Assembly (NCBI GenBank): GCA_050300015.1 | Contig: JBNKWZ010000008.1 | Span: 62,001-126,000 of the forward strand | DNA from: CAYZQH01 sp050300015 | GTDB taxonomy: Bacteria > Pseudomonadota > Gammaproteobacteria > Pseudomonadales > Cellvibrionaceae | Direction: 5' to 3' | Length of the DNA stretch: 64,000 bases | In this document: piece by piece, positions 46,560 through 55,200 of the stretch | Layout: each line of letters starts with the position of its first letter | Numbering within the stretch: the stretch's first letter is position 1 | The notes under the pieces: model-generated | Told to the model about the DNA's origin: nothing | Seen by the model: the letters and a program-made list of their open reading frames with translations, nothing else | Databases searched by the model: none | Translations under genes and position numbers: made by a program

Positions 46560-46681
46560 ACAACTCTACCTTGTTGAGCGCCATAGAGTATCAGTTTGCA
46601 CTCTACTCATCCATGAGGCGTTTCTATGTTCCCGGGAGCAGGGCCGGGAGCAAATCAACCTCGATCAAAAACCCTGTGCTT

Positions 46682-46719
46682 AAACAACAAATGGCCTGGA
46701 AGCATACGCTCTCAGGCCA
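46682..46719 (-). terminator. Intrinsic terminator after hcp
   Basis: On the minus strand TGGCCTG and CAGGCCA (plus positions 46713-46719 and 46692-46698) form a 7-bp stem with a small inner AGC/GCT stem in the loop, then TTTGTTGTTT. It lies ~45 bases after the hcp stop and would keep hcp message far above vgrG message, as expected from tube versus spike stoichiometry. Confidence 0.65.
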
Positions 46720-46764
46720 CTTGCCGAATTGATGTTTAGCCGAGAGGCTGAACGTTCTGCTAAA

Positions 46765-47247
46765 TTAAAGCTTCTTAGCAGTGGTAAGGTCGTAGCCAAC
46801 GCGTTGAGGGCTCTTACCAGCATTCGCTTTGTCATAGTCGTGGTAGTTGACCATGATTTTCGAAAAGCTCAACGTGATCGTCTCAACCGGGTCGCCATCA
46901 GAATCCGCTGAGATGGAATAGCCGCTGACCAAACAATCAGTCAGTTCATAGTCCATAAACTGAACCACTTTTTCAGCACCGGTTTGAACGAATTTGATCT
47001 TAACAATTTTACCTGCAGAACCTGTCACAGACTCTTGGAACAATGGTGTGGTGGCGTTATCCGCTAATTTAGTGAAGGTGATTTCACTCAAAGTTGGGCG
47101 AGTGGCTTCACGGTTGGCCATATTACCGGCTTCCATGGAGATACCTCGACCTACACCAAAGTGCAAAGACAATACCTTGATATGCTCTTCAAAACCTTGC
47201 GCGGTAACGTTTCCTGCGATTCCATCGTATTCGATATAGACTGCCAT
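46765..47247 (-). CDS. hcp: T6SS tube protein Hcp (TssD)
   Basis: 160 residues of the Hcp1 family: VYIEYDGIAGNVTAQGFEEHIKVLSL-type N-terminus, RGISMEAGNMANREATRPTLSEI, ESVTGSAGKIVKIKFVQTG, and the C-terminal SISADSDGDPVETITLSFSKI. AAGGAGA precedes the ATG. Hexameric rings of Hcp form the tail tube. This is the only hcp in the window; the core cluster lacks the copy that H1-type loci carry after tssC. Confidence 0.97.
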   Translation of the reverse strand: MAVYIEYDGIAGNVTAQGFEEHIKVLSLHFGVGRGISMEAGNMANREATRPTLSEITFTKLADNATTPLFQESVTGSAGKIVKIKFVQTGAEKVVQFMDYELTDCLVSGYSISADSDGDPVETITLSFSKIMVNYHDYDKANAGKSPQRVGYDLTTAKKL

Positions 47248-47634
47248 CTAAATTTCTCCTTAAAAAAACTGTAAAACGTTAGTAGTGACTCAATAGACCA
47301 ACTTTGGGTAGGGTGCGTTTGAGCCTGATGTGTAAGACTTCGTGAATGAGTCTTGACCAGCGAGGGAAACAATAAGCGATGCCCCTAAATTTTGCAACAC
47401 AAAAAACCAAATAAAACGCTTTTTTTCAACAAAAAAAACTTCAATGTAATCAATATCTTAGTGTAAAAATTGCCGTCACAGATAAAGCCCCCAAACAGCC
47501 AAAACCGCCAATAGTACATATTCACTATTCGTGCCAACATCTTACTAAAACAGGATATTTACTATTTAAAAATCAATTAAGGTTGCGGCCCTAATAGGTG
47601 AGTATGGCTTCAACCCCAGGTATTTTTAACAATC

Positions 47635-47648
47635 GGGGGGGGGGGGGG
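47635..47648 (+). repeat. Homopolymeric run of 14 G
   Basis: Fourteen consecutive G in the hcp upstream region, ~390 bases from the hcp start. Such runs slip during replication and can alter promoter spacing; on the G strand it could also fold as a quadruplex. It is not inside a gene. Run length may be affected by sequencing error. Confidence 0.9.
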
Positions 47649-47875
47649 TTGTATGAATCAAGCTTGTGCAAACGCTTAAAACATTCAGCCCTATATACCT
47701 CACTAAACAGTCGGCACTTCGCAATCTTGACCTTAAACAGCCGATGCAGAGCTGTGGATCAAATATAAAACCTTTGTTGGCTTAGGCGCAAAGTATCATT
47801 AACGCCTTCGTAACCACCGTGCGACCAACAATACTGCGTAAGAGGCGCTTTTTTAAAACTTTGGCTTAATACAGA

Positions 47876-47902
47876 CAAAAAAACCGCCCTTAAAGAGCGG
47901 TT
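47876..47902 (-). terminator. Intrinsic terminator of the GH62 gene
   Basis: On the minus strand AACCGC...GCGGTT (plus 47897-47902 and 47882-47888) forms a stem followed by seven T (plus A-run 47877-47883). It lies ~85 bases after the GH62 stop. Confidence 0.8.
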
Positions 47903-47988
47903 GTGTCGTTCACTTACAGGCTTCCTCTGAGGCCCAGATCTCTTGAAGGCCCCACTGCCAGGTCACACACCTAGCAGTGCCATCCATA

Positions 47989-49659
47989 TTATTTCTTGAG
48001 GGTTAGTAAACCCAACTTATAGGGGATACTGCCGTAACCATCTGCGCCCTGTGCTGGCCCAGACGCCCCTTGATACAGATATTGTAAGTTACAGGGGTCG
48101 ATGGTCATATATTCATCATTACCCGAGCGAATCATTTCGCCATGGCTGATGCCGTCAGCCCACTTTCCGTTTGGCCATGTCACGTTGTTATTGCCAGCAA
48201 AAGGGTTTTGCTCGGTGTCTGCCAGAGGCTCCCAGGGGCCATCCAGGCTGGTAGATGTCCAAGACCTGAAAAACCGGGGGCCAGAATCATAGGCTTCAAC
48301 CAGCAACAGGTATTTGTCTGTGCCTTCCACTTTATAAACGTTGGACGCTTCAAACAATAAACTCTTGCGATCCTCCATGATAATTTCGTAACCATTGAAA
48401 TTGGGGAAATTCGCGCGAGTGGTTTTAGAGTGGTAAAACTTGCCGTTATCCAGCGAGAAAAACAAGTGACAATTGGCATCATCACAAATCACCCAATAAT
48501 CCAATTCATTTTCACCCGGCTGAACGTTCGGGCCATTGCTAAGGAAATCCCCCGCGCCAGGGTCGGAAGGGAAAGAGCGTTTTGCCCAGCTGTTAACATC
48601 TTCAATGTTATCGGTAGTTGAGTAACCTCTTGGCCACTGGGTGAAGTTGTACCATTTGTTATGTGGCTTATAAAAGAACACCTGCGGCGCCACAGTGTTG
48701 CCATTGCGGGTGCCATCCATCTTGACTTGGGTAGCACTACTCGCTTGTGACCAATCCGTGAAATTGAAATACACGGACTTCCAATTGCCATCGTTAATCG
48801 TAGCAAACACGTGGAATTTGTTGTCATACTCAACAACGGATGGGTCTTTGATGCCGTAGATACCAGGGTTGGGTGAAACAAGCGGGCCGGAAGACTCCCA
48901 CTCAAAACGGGTCGGCAATGGGCAGTCGGGTTCAGGCGGTTCAACGAATGCACCACCAGCATCAGAGTAAATGGCAAAACCGCTGATCGTGGCATTGTCG
49001 ATGTCTGAACTCAACTCGATGGTAAGGGATTCATCGGCCACCATCACCGCCGGCACAATCAGCTCATAGGCCGTGTCATGACCCACTTCATCAAACAAAT
49101 CGATGCTTTGCAACACGGGTTGCCCTTCCACCGATACACTAAATTGGCGACTACCACTGGTTTCATGATATATCTCGGCGAAATGCAGTTTGATGCTGTA
49201 AGTGCTGTTGGTTACCGGAATCTCGTATTTATAGCTGCCATAGCGTTCCGACTGGTACAAGGTATCATCAGTGACGCCATTGATTGAGTCCGTGGTGGTG
49301 GATGAGGACCCACCTTTGGCAAATCTATCGGCTTTGTATTCGACACCACCTAAAGTGGTCGCTGAACCACCTGCGTTGCCTGCATACACCAAAGTCGAGC
49401 CCGATGGAATACTACCAGAGCTAGAGCTGGAACTAGAGCTGGAGCTAGAACTAGAACTGGTAGACGAGCTGCTAGTTGAGCTTGAAGAGGAGCTGCTACT
49501 CGTCGAAGAACTAGAGCTGGAGCTAGAAGACAGCCCCCCACCGCCACAGCCGGCCAAAAGCCCCATCGTTATAAATGCGGTGGTACTAAGTTGGTAAAAC
49601 GTTTTAAGGCGAGAATTTTGTCTGTTAGAAAGGGTAAGTATTGTGTGTTTTGTTGTCAT
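47989..49659 (-). CDS. Poly-Ser-linked GH62 alpha-L-arabinofuranosidase lipoprotein with malectin-like module
   Basis: 556 residues from the ATG at 49659; an upstream TTG at 49692 gives no better signal. Lipoprotein signal with lipobox LLAGC (Cys 38), so surface or envelope anchored. A Ser/Thr-only linker at ~44-81, typical of Cellvibrionaceae carbohydrate enzymes. A malectin/CBM57-like module at ~89-235 (TLYQSERYG, IKLHFAEIYH). GH62 domain from ~250: FEWESSGPLVSP, KDPSVVEYDNKFHVFAT (probable catalytic base D272), LLFEAS (probable acid E437), DPCNLQYLYQG. GH62 enzymes remove arabinose from arabinoxylan and arabinan. Unrelated to the T6SS; a single-gene unit with its own terminator. Confidence 0.9.
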   Translation of the reverse strand: MTTKHTILTLSNRQNSRLKTFYQLSTTAFITMGLLAGCGGGGLSSSSSSSSSTSSSSSSSSTSSSSTSSSSSSSSSSSSSSGSIPSGSTLVYAGNAGGSATTLGGVEYKADRFAKGGSSSTTTDSINGVTDDTLYQSERYGSYKYEIPVTNSTYSIKLHFAEIYHETSGSRQFSVSVEGQPVLQSIDLFDEVGHDTAYELIVPAVMVADESLTIELSSDIDNATISGFAIYSDAGGAFVEPPEPDCPLPTRFEWESSGPLVSPNPGIYGIKDPSVVEYDNKFHVFATINDGNWKSVYFNFTDWSQASSATQVKMDGTRNGNTVAPQVFFYKPHNKWYNFTQWPRGYSTTDNIEDVNSWAKRSFPSDPGAGDFLSNGPNVQPGENELDYWVICDDANCHLFFSLDNGKFYHSKTTRANFPNFNGYEIIMEDRKSLLFEASNVYKVEGTDKYLLLVEAYDSGPRFFRSWTSTSLDGPWEPLADTEQNPFAGNNNVTWPNGKWADGISHGEMIRSGNDEYMTIDPCNLQYLYQGASGPAQGADGYGSIPYKLGLLTLKK

Positions 49660-49797
49660 AATAATATTCCAGATCACTGGTAACGTAAACAAACGGTAAA
49701 GTTACCATTTAATCGTAAGCCCTAAGGCTTACCAAATGAGAAGCAGGTAGCAAATTCAGCTTTCTCCCCCGTCCTAAATGTCGAAATTTTGACCTCG

Positions 49798-49821
49798 ATC
49801 ACCCGCCCCAGGGGTGGTGAT
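49798..49821. repeat. GC-rich inverted repeat upstream of the GH62 gene
   Basis: ATCACC-CG-CCCC (49798-49809) faces GGGG-T-GGTGAT (49811-49821), a nearly perfect symmetrical element ~140 bases before the GH62 start. It may be a repressor operator or a leader hairpin controlling arabinoxylan use. Confidence 0.4.
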
Positions 49822-49997
49822 TACCTTGCTATGGCCATTTCGCGTTACACACATTAGTGTTTGCTTACTTCATGGAAAAGCCATCAGGAATGAATCTTCC
49901 GTCGCGCGTTGCTGTGTGTATGTGGCCACCTCATGCCGAGTGTTTAGATTCAGTTAGCCCATGAGCGGCCTAAGTTAGAAAATAAAACAAAAAGTTA

Positions 49998-50011
49998 ACA
50001 CCGTACGGTGT
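49998..50011. repeat. Perfect 14-bp palindrome
   Basis: ACACCGTACGGTGT is a perfect palindrome ~340 bases upstream of the GH62 start and downstream of the toxin-like gene. The size and symmetry fit a dimeric repressor operator; no regulator gene is adjacent. Confidence 0.45.
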
Positions 50012-50454
50012 GCACCGCGCCTGACCGCTTGTCCGACCCCACTTTAGATGAATTCACTAAGCAGCTGATTAAATAGGTTACAAACCAACCACGAAAAGCA
50101 CCGCATTCGTAGTGTTTGGATACGCTGCCATATTGATAAGCACCCTATAAGCCTTCTGTTCGGCACTACGGTGTATGCTCTAGTCCGTAATCGGGGGAGA
50201 TCTACTAAGATTTCTGGTAAGAGGCCATATAAAGGAGGGAAGGCCTATGTCCAAGCGTCGATCAAGAATTTGAATGTTGAAGGAGACGCCCATTCCACAG
50301 ACCATATTGGCATAGTCTCGCCAGCACCCAAACGTTGCTGGTTCAACGATTATTCTCTCCGATGCCCAGCTTCTAACGTACCTGTGCGTGGATTGAGAGA
50401 AATAAAGCGGTAAAACGAAAGCTCAAGGCCTAATGGTCGGTAAGAAAAAGGTGA

Positions 50455-52206
50455 CTATTGACGGGCGAGAAAATTAACTAACGGCTCCCATCGATCAGTC
50501 TCTGGTATGTACCGTTCGATTTTAGAAATGTCGATTATTCCAGGGACCAAGAACTCAATTTCTTCACCGAACTCACTGAACTTTACTGTTTTATACCCTA
50601 TTTTCGAATTTAGGGTTACCCGAGTAATCACGCCACCCACACTATTGATTCTGGCAATATCCAAAGATTCGGTGAGCGCTGTTAAATATTGTGTGTGACC
50701 ACCGACATAATTCATCACTACCCAATCTACACCGTACATCTCAAGTGCTTGGCTAAAGGGGATTTTTCCCTCTGGGGTAAAGCACTTGGGTAACATTCCG
50801 CCATTTTGTTCTATACGCCGAATTTCTTCCATTTTAATGCCTCTGTAAAACACACCATCGTGTGCGGTGCCCCCCATAAACTTTCGAAACATTTTGGTGG
50901 GCCGGATCAGTTCATCAAAAACTTGTGCCGCCGTATTTGGGTCATCCGCCAATTTCAGTTGTATTTCTGTTAATTTCGGCGGTTTGCTGCGCGGACTTAC
51001 GTTAGGTGCTCTGCCACCACTGCCAGGTCGAAGTTTTTCCCACGTGCGCTGAAACCAACCTTTTTCTCCTGAACGAATTCCCAACTGATTAATGTGCGAA
51101 AGAATATCGTCCATCGCCCGTTCTATTTTTACAAACTCGGAGGCGACTCCAGTGACAATATCATCGACCCTATTAGCGTTTACAAAATCATCTACTGATT
51201 GTCGCAGCTTGTTCACCATAGCTGCGCCAATTGGGGTTAGCACCACACGACTAATACCATAGGCTGCCGTCACCATGGAGAACAACGCAAAGCCATTAAC
51301 CACTTTGGAGCCGTGCTTCATTTGTAAAATTTGTTCGTCGTGGTCTTGCACATACTGTCCAGCCGACGGCAGTGCTACTTGAATTAAAGCAATAAAGGCT
51401 TTTTTTAGTAAACCTTTTGCAGCACCCACGGCAAAACCACCACAAACGACACCAACAATATTGAGCGCGTTAAAAATTGTTCCTCTATCCCCCTTATCTA
51501 CCATGTCTTTAACTTCAAGAACGGTGCAAAACTCGTACTTGCCTGGAATCTCGGTGTGTTCAACAGCGATTAAATCTGTCGGGCGCATTTTCAGTGCATG
51601 TATATTATGTCCGCTAACAGTATACCAGTGGAGGCGGCGCTCCCAGGCGATAACTAAATCGCCATTAGGTTGGAAGCGGCAAAATCCCGGTTGGTTGCCA
51701 TTGGCCCAGCTATCGATGCTGGTCAACTCAAAGGGAGTGTAGGCCTCATAGTGTTCAATGTCTGGAATGCACCGGCCGTCAGATATATCTGTCAGTATCT
51801 GTTCCATACGGGAGATATCGCCCGCCTTATAGGCTAATAATTTACTCTTCATAATGTGATTGAAAGCGGTAAACTCTGTGCCGTTCAAGTCGTCGTAGAG
51901 CTTTTTTATATAGCTTCGAGAAGAGTCTTTAACTCCCAAATAGAACATTTCTTGGTCATCATTAACGTCGTAGCGATTTAGTAAGGTTCGGGTTTGATAA
52001 GTACGGCGAGATAATAGCTCAAGAAATAGGTAAAACTCAGAGGGTGTCAGGTCACCGACGATAGTGAGAATCTGGGTTTCAGCCGCATCCAACGTATAGT
52101 CGTCGAGCAACTTAATGACTTCGTTTACTTGCTCGGAAACGTAGTCATTATTCGCTGAAAGAGGCGTACTCAATTGCATATCGAGTAGCAGTGCGTTATT
52201 TAGCAT
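50455..52206 (-). CDS. Predicted ADP-ribosyltransferase toxin (cholera/pertussis-toxin-like C-terminus)
   Basis: 583 residues, no signal peptide. N-terminal ~1-150 helical; hydrophobic segments at ~244-283 and ~302-331 that could insert in membranes; a Pro/Ser-rich hinge (~393-412); C-terminal domain ~450-571. That domain follows the order of CTA-type mono-ADP-ribosyltransferases: FYRG with the NAD-binding Arg (R455), EEIRRIEQNGGMLPK (cf. DEIKQSGGLMPRG in cholera toxin A), HTQYLTALTESLDIA at the STS position (T for the first Ser), and GEEIEFLVPG giving E549-x-E551. Starts 3 bases after the giant gene and is probably co-transcribed with it. Family assignment is by eye and not confirmed by search. 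No immunity gene is evident. Confidence 0.7.
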   Translation of the reverse strand: MLNNALLLDMQLSTPLSANNDYVSEQVNEVIKLLDDYTLDAAETQILTIVGDLTPSEFYLFLELLSRRTYQTRTLLNRYDVNDDQEMFYLGVKDSSRSYIKKLYDDLNGTEFTAFNHIMKSKLLAYKAGDISRMEQILTDISDGRCIPDIEHYEAYTPFELTSIDSWANGNQPGFCRFQPNGDLVIAWERRLHWYTVSGHNIHALKMRPTDLIAVEHTEIPGKYEFCTVLEVKDMVDKGDRGTIFNALNIVGVVCGGFAVGAAKGLLKKAFIALIQVALPSAGQYVQDHDEQILQMKHGSKVVNGFALFSMVTAAYGISRVVLTPIGAAMVNKLRQSVDDFVNANRVDDIVTGVASEFVKIERAMDDILSHINQLGIRSGEKGWFQRTWEKLRPGSGGRAPNVSPRSKPPKLTEIQLKLADDPNTAAQVFDELIRPTKMFRKFMGGTAHDGVFYRGIKMEEIRRIEQNGGMLPKCFTPEGKIPFSQALEMYGVDWVVMNYVGGHTQYLTALTESLDIARINSVGGVITRVTLNSKIGYKTVKFSEFGEEIEFLVPGIIDISKIERYIPETDRWEPLVNFLARQ

Positions 52207-52209
52207 AAT

Positions 52210-55200
52210 TTACGCGACTCCTGTCATAATGTTTAATAGCTGGTGGCTAATATCTTTGATGCTTATATCTGTGTGATAAAAATCAAAGCGCAATTGAATA
52301 GTCGAAACTGGTTTACCTGTTAATTTATAGCGCAACACCAAATCAACTTTTCCTGAGTTAACTGCGGTTAACTTGGCACTGAAACTTGCCGACTTAATAC
52401 TAACTAATGCATCAACCCCATGGCGCGAAATAACATTGGTTGCATTTAGTAGAGAGCGATTGGCCTGCTTAAACTGATTGGCTATGTCTTTGGCGGCATT
52501 GTATGCTAGCTGCAAAACTTTCTTTTGGCTATTTAGAGCTTCAATTTCTGCATGATTGGTCACTTGGTTTAAATCATTGATAGCTTTGCTCAACGTACTA
52601 TTAGCTACACGCAAATCTGACTTAGTCACATTGATTTTTTGTTGTGCGGCATCGATGGTCGCTCTACCTAATAATGCCGAACTGTTGGCGGCGGCTTCAG
52701 CAATAGTAAGTGCCGCTGCAGCAGTCGTCTTTAATGTTAATTGAGTTGCAATTTCCGATTCTTTCATAGCTATTTCCGCTAGATATGAAGGAATAGAAGT
52801 GGTCGGAATAGACGACAATTTGCTCTTCAGGTAATTAATACGTTTCGTTAATGAGTTGATTTTGCGATTTAAATTTTTTAGCTTATTTTTTTCCTGCCTT
52901 ACTTTGGCGGAAGCGGCGGTATTATCGGAACTTATTCGGTTTTTTACAATTTCTAACTCCTGCTCTAAATGAGATAGGATACCTTCGATACGCTGCACTT
53001 CCGTTTCTGCATTGCGCTTTGCCGAACTCAAGGTTTGGCGAAGCTGCTTTAATTTATTACGCAGTTGTTGATTAATGGTGTCGAGGGAAGACTTTTTATT
53101 GGCTGTCGTATTGAGTAGATCGTCAAGGTCAGATTGAGTCTGCAAAATGGACACTTGCAATTGACGTGCTACGTCGCCTGCCAGCAACGACAAAAACTCA
53201 GGTTTTAGCGTAGCGTTGACTACGAAATTCCGTGCTTGCAATAAATTCGTTGATGTGACTACCCGTAGACATGCCGCTGCTCGGTCAAAAAGCTTTCCTT
53301 CTACAGAAAACTGATAGCCCAACGGTGTCAACTCCAGTTCTGCCGGGGCAGTGATTGACAGCAGAGTGACCGATCCGGTTAGCGTCAGCTTTTCCTGTCC
53401 GGTGGCGCCGCTACTAAGTTGCAATAGAGGGCCACCCAAATTACTGGGGCCGGTCAAGCGAAATATCGATGCTACCGCAACCGGCGACATCGCTGCGGAA
53501 AAAGCTAGGCGGCGGCCTTGTTGTGATGCGTTTAATATTATTACTTGATTGAGAAATTTTCCCGTAATACTGACATCATTATGGGTCACAGTAAGTGAGG
53601 CCTGTTGCAAGGAAAATTGTGAGCCAAGCCTGAATCTCACACCTCCTACTAATCGCAATTCGCTGTCATTGATCTCACCTGTTACCTTGCCATTGATGTT
53701 GAGCAGTGAATGGCGAGGCAATAGATTAATGTCTCCTGACAGCTTTAAACCATTGTTGTTTAAAGCGACTGTGCCATTAAGAACCTGCTCACCCAAAAAC
53801 GTTAGTTGTGTCTTTCCGCTAACGACCAGAGGAGCTTCATTAGAGGAAGAAAGTTTCCCGGTGATTGTCAATCGCACCAAATTGTTTGCAAAGCTTCCCT
53901 TTAGGTCAAAGCCAGTTTGAACACCTGCCGCTTCGTCCAAAGAACAAACGAACTGTGTTTTCAGCGAAAAAAGATTGGCGATTCGGCCTTCACCTGCCAT
54001 ATACAGCCTAATACTGTCGGCGTTATCGCTTTCTAACAATTGTTGTATGCGTTTTCTTTCGGCTACCGATATTCTGAGCGTGTCTCTACCAGTGCGAGAA
54101 AACTCACTGTCGGAGCTAATCAACCAGAACACTTCACTTGATAATTGAAAAAATTGAATCGATCGAGCGCCAGAGCGATCACTCATGGGAATGGTGTTAA
54201 TCAGCGTGGCGGCGTTTAATGTTTTCAATCCATTCAGCAGAATCGCAATCATTTCATACGCCGAAATAGAGGCTGCATCTTGTTTGGTACCCAGTAGCCC
54301 AGAACCTAAATATTCGGGAAGCTGAACAAAATTCGCCCCTAGGGTAAAGCGCGGATCAATACTGGTTAATGATTGTGAAGGGCTAAGAAGGTAGTCCTTG
54401 TCAGAACAAAATCTAGACAGCTCCGAAGCCAGTAGCAAAAATTCCTTTAGGTTCAGTTCTGGTTGGGGAAAGCGGGCATGGCTTTGCAGTTCAAAACCAT
54501 GAATACCTTTGGTCTCTATACCCAATTCATCAAAGAAAATCGGAACGGGAATCGGGAAAGAGGATTGATAAGAAATCAGTGTGGTCAGCTTTCTAATAAT
54601 GACCCTATTACATAAATCGCGGGTATCAGGTAGGCCGATTATGGAAGATGCCGATGTTAATGTGGCAGCAGCTAAACTGAGGGGGTCGAAGTAATCCAAG
54701 TCAACATCTGCTTTCACTAAAAATAATTGACCCCCGAGTATTTCTCCAAAAGAAAAACCTCTTAGCTCGATTCCTAGCACTAATAGATTGATTGGATTAC
54801 AAAACAGTACTTTGATAGGGTCACCCGCTGTTGATAGATCAATCAGTACACCGCCATCTAGTGTTACCGAGATTGAAAAATCGATACGATCAGGAACGGA
54901 GATCGAGAAATAATTTTTTAGGCGCTGTGGCAAACGGTCAACAATACCTTCAAAATTTTTCAATGCATTTCTACTTTCCCTATTCAGAGAAATTCGTTCT
55001 CCTGTGACGGTTTCTAGGTGGTTGATCAGTGCGTCGGTATCCAATTGTCCATTATTCAGTAGGTCGACTGTTTTCAGTTCGATCGCTTCAGGGAGAATGT
55101 CGGCTAGCTGTTGTTGATCACTGTTCAATAGAAATGTTTTTAAAAAACGTAATGGTAATTTGAGCGGCCTAATGATTTCGAAGGCTCCGCTCGCTTTAAA

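Larger units (their letters stand above)
47248..47988. other. Non-coding region upstream of hcp, AT-rich
   Basis: 740 bases with no credible gene. It holds the hcp leader and promoter: 47390-47480 is strongly A/T-rich (runs of 7-8 A or T), a typical setting for a strong promoter or nucleoid-protein binding. It also holds a 14-G run and the terminator of the GH62 gene. Confidence 0.6.
49660..50454. other. Non-coding region between the GH62 and ADP-ribosyltransferase genes
   Basis: About 795 bases with no supportable gene. It carries the GH62 promoter region, two symmetrical sequences listed separately, and the 3' region of the toxin-like gene. I found no T-tailed terminator for the latter. 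An 80-codon plus-strand frame at 50171-50413 shows no family features. Confidence 0.5.

Noticed and set aside
50171..50413. An 80-codon plus-strand open frame between the GH62 and toxin-like genes
   Set aside because: No family features, no clear ribosome-binding site, and composition typical of chance frames.
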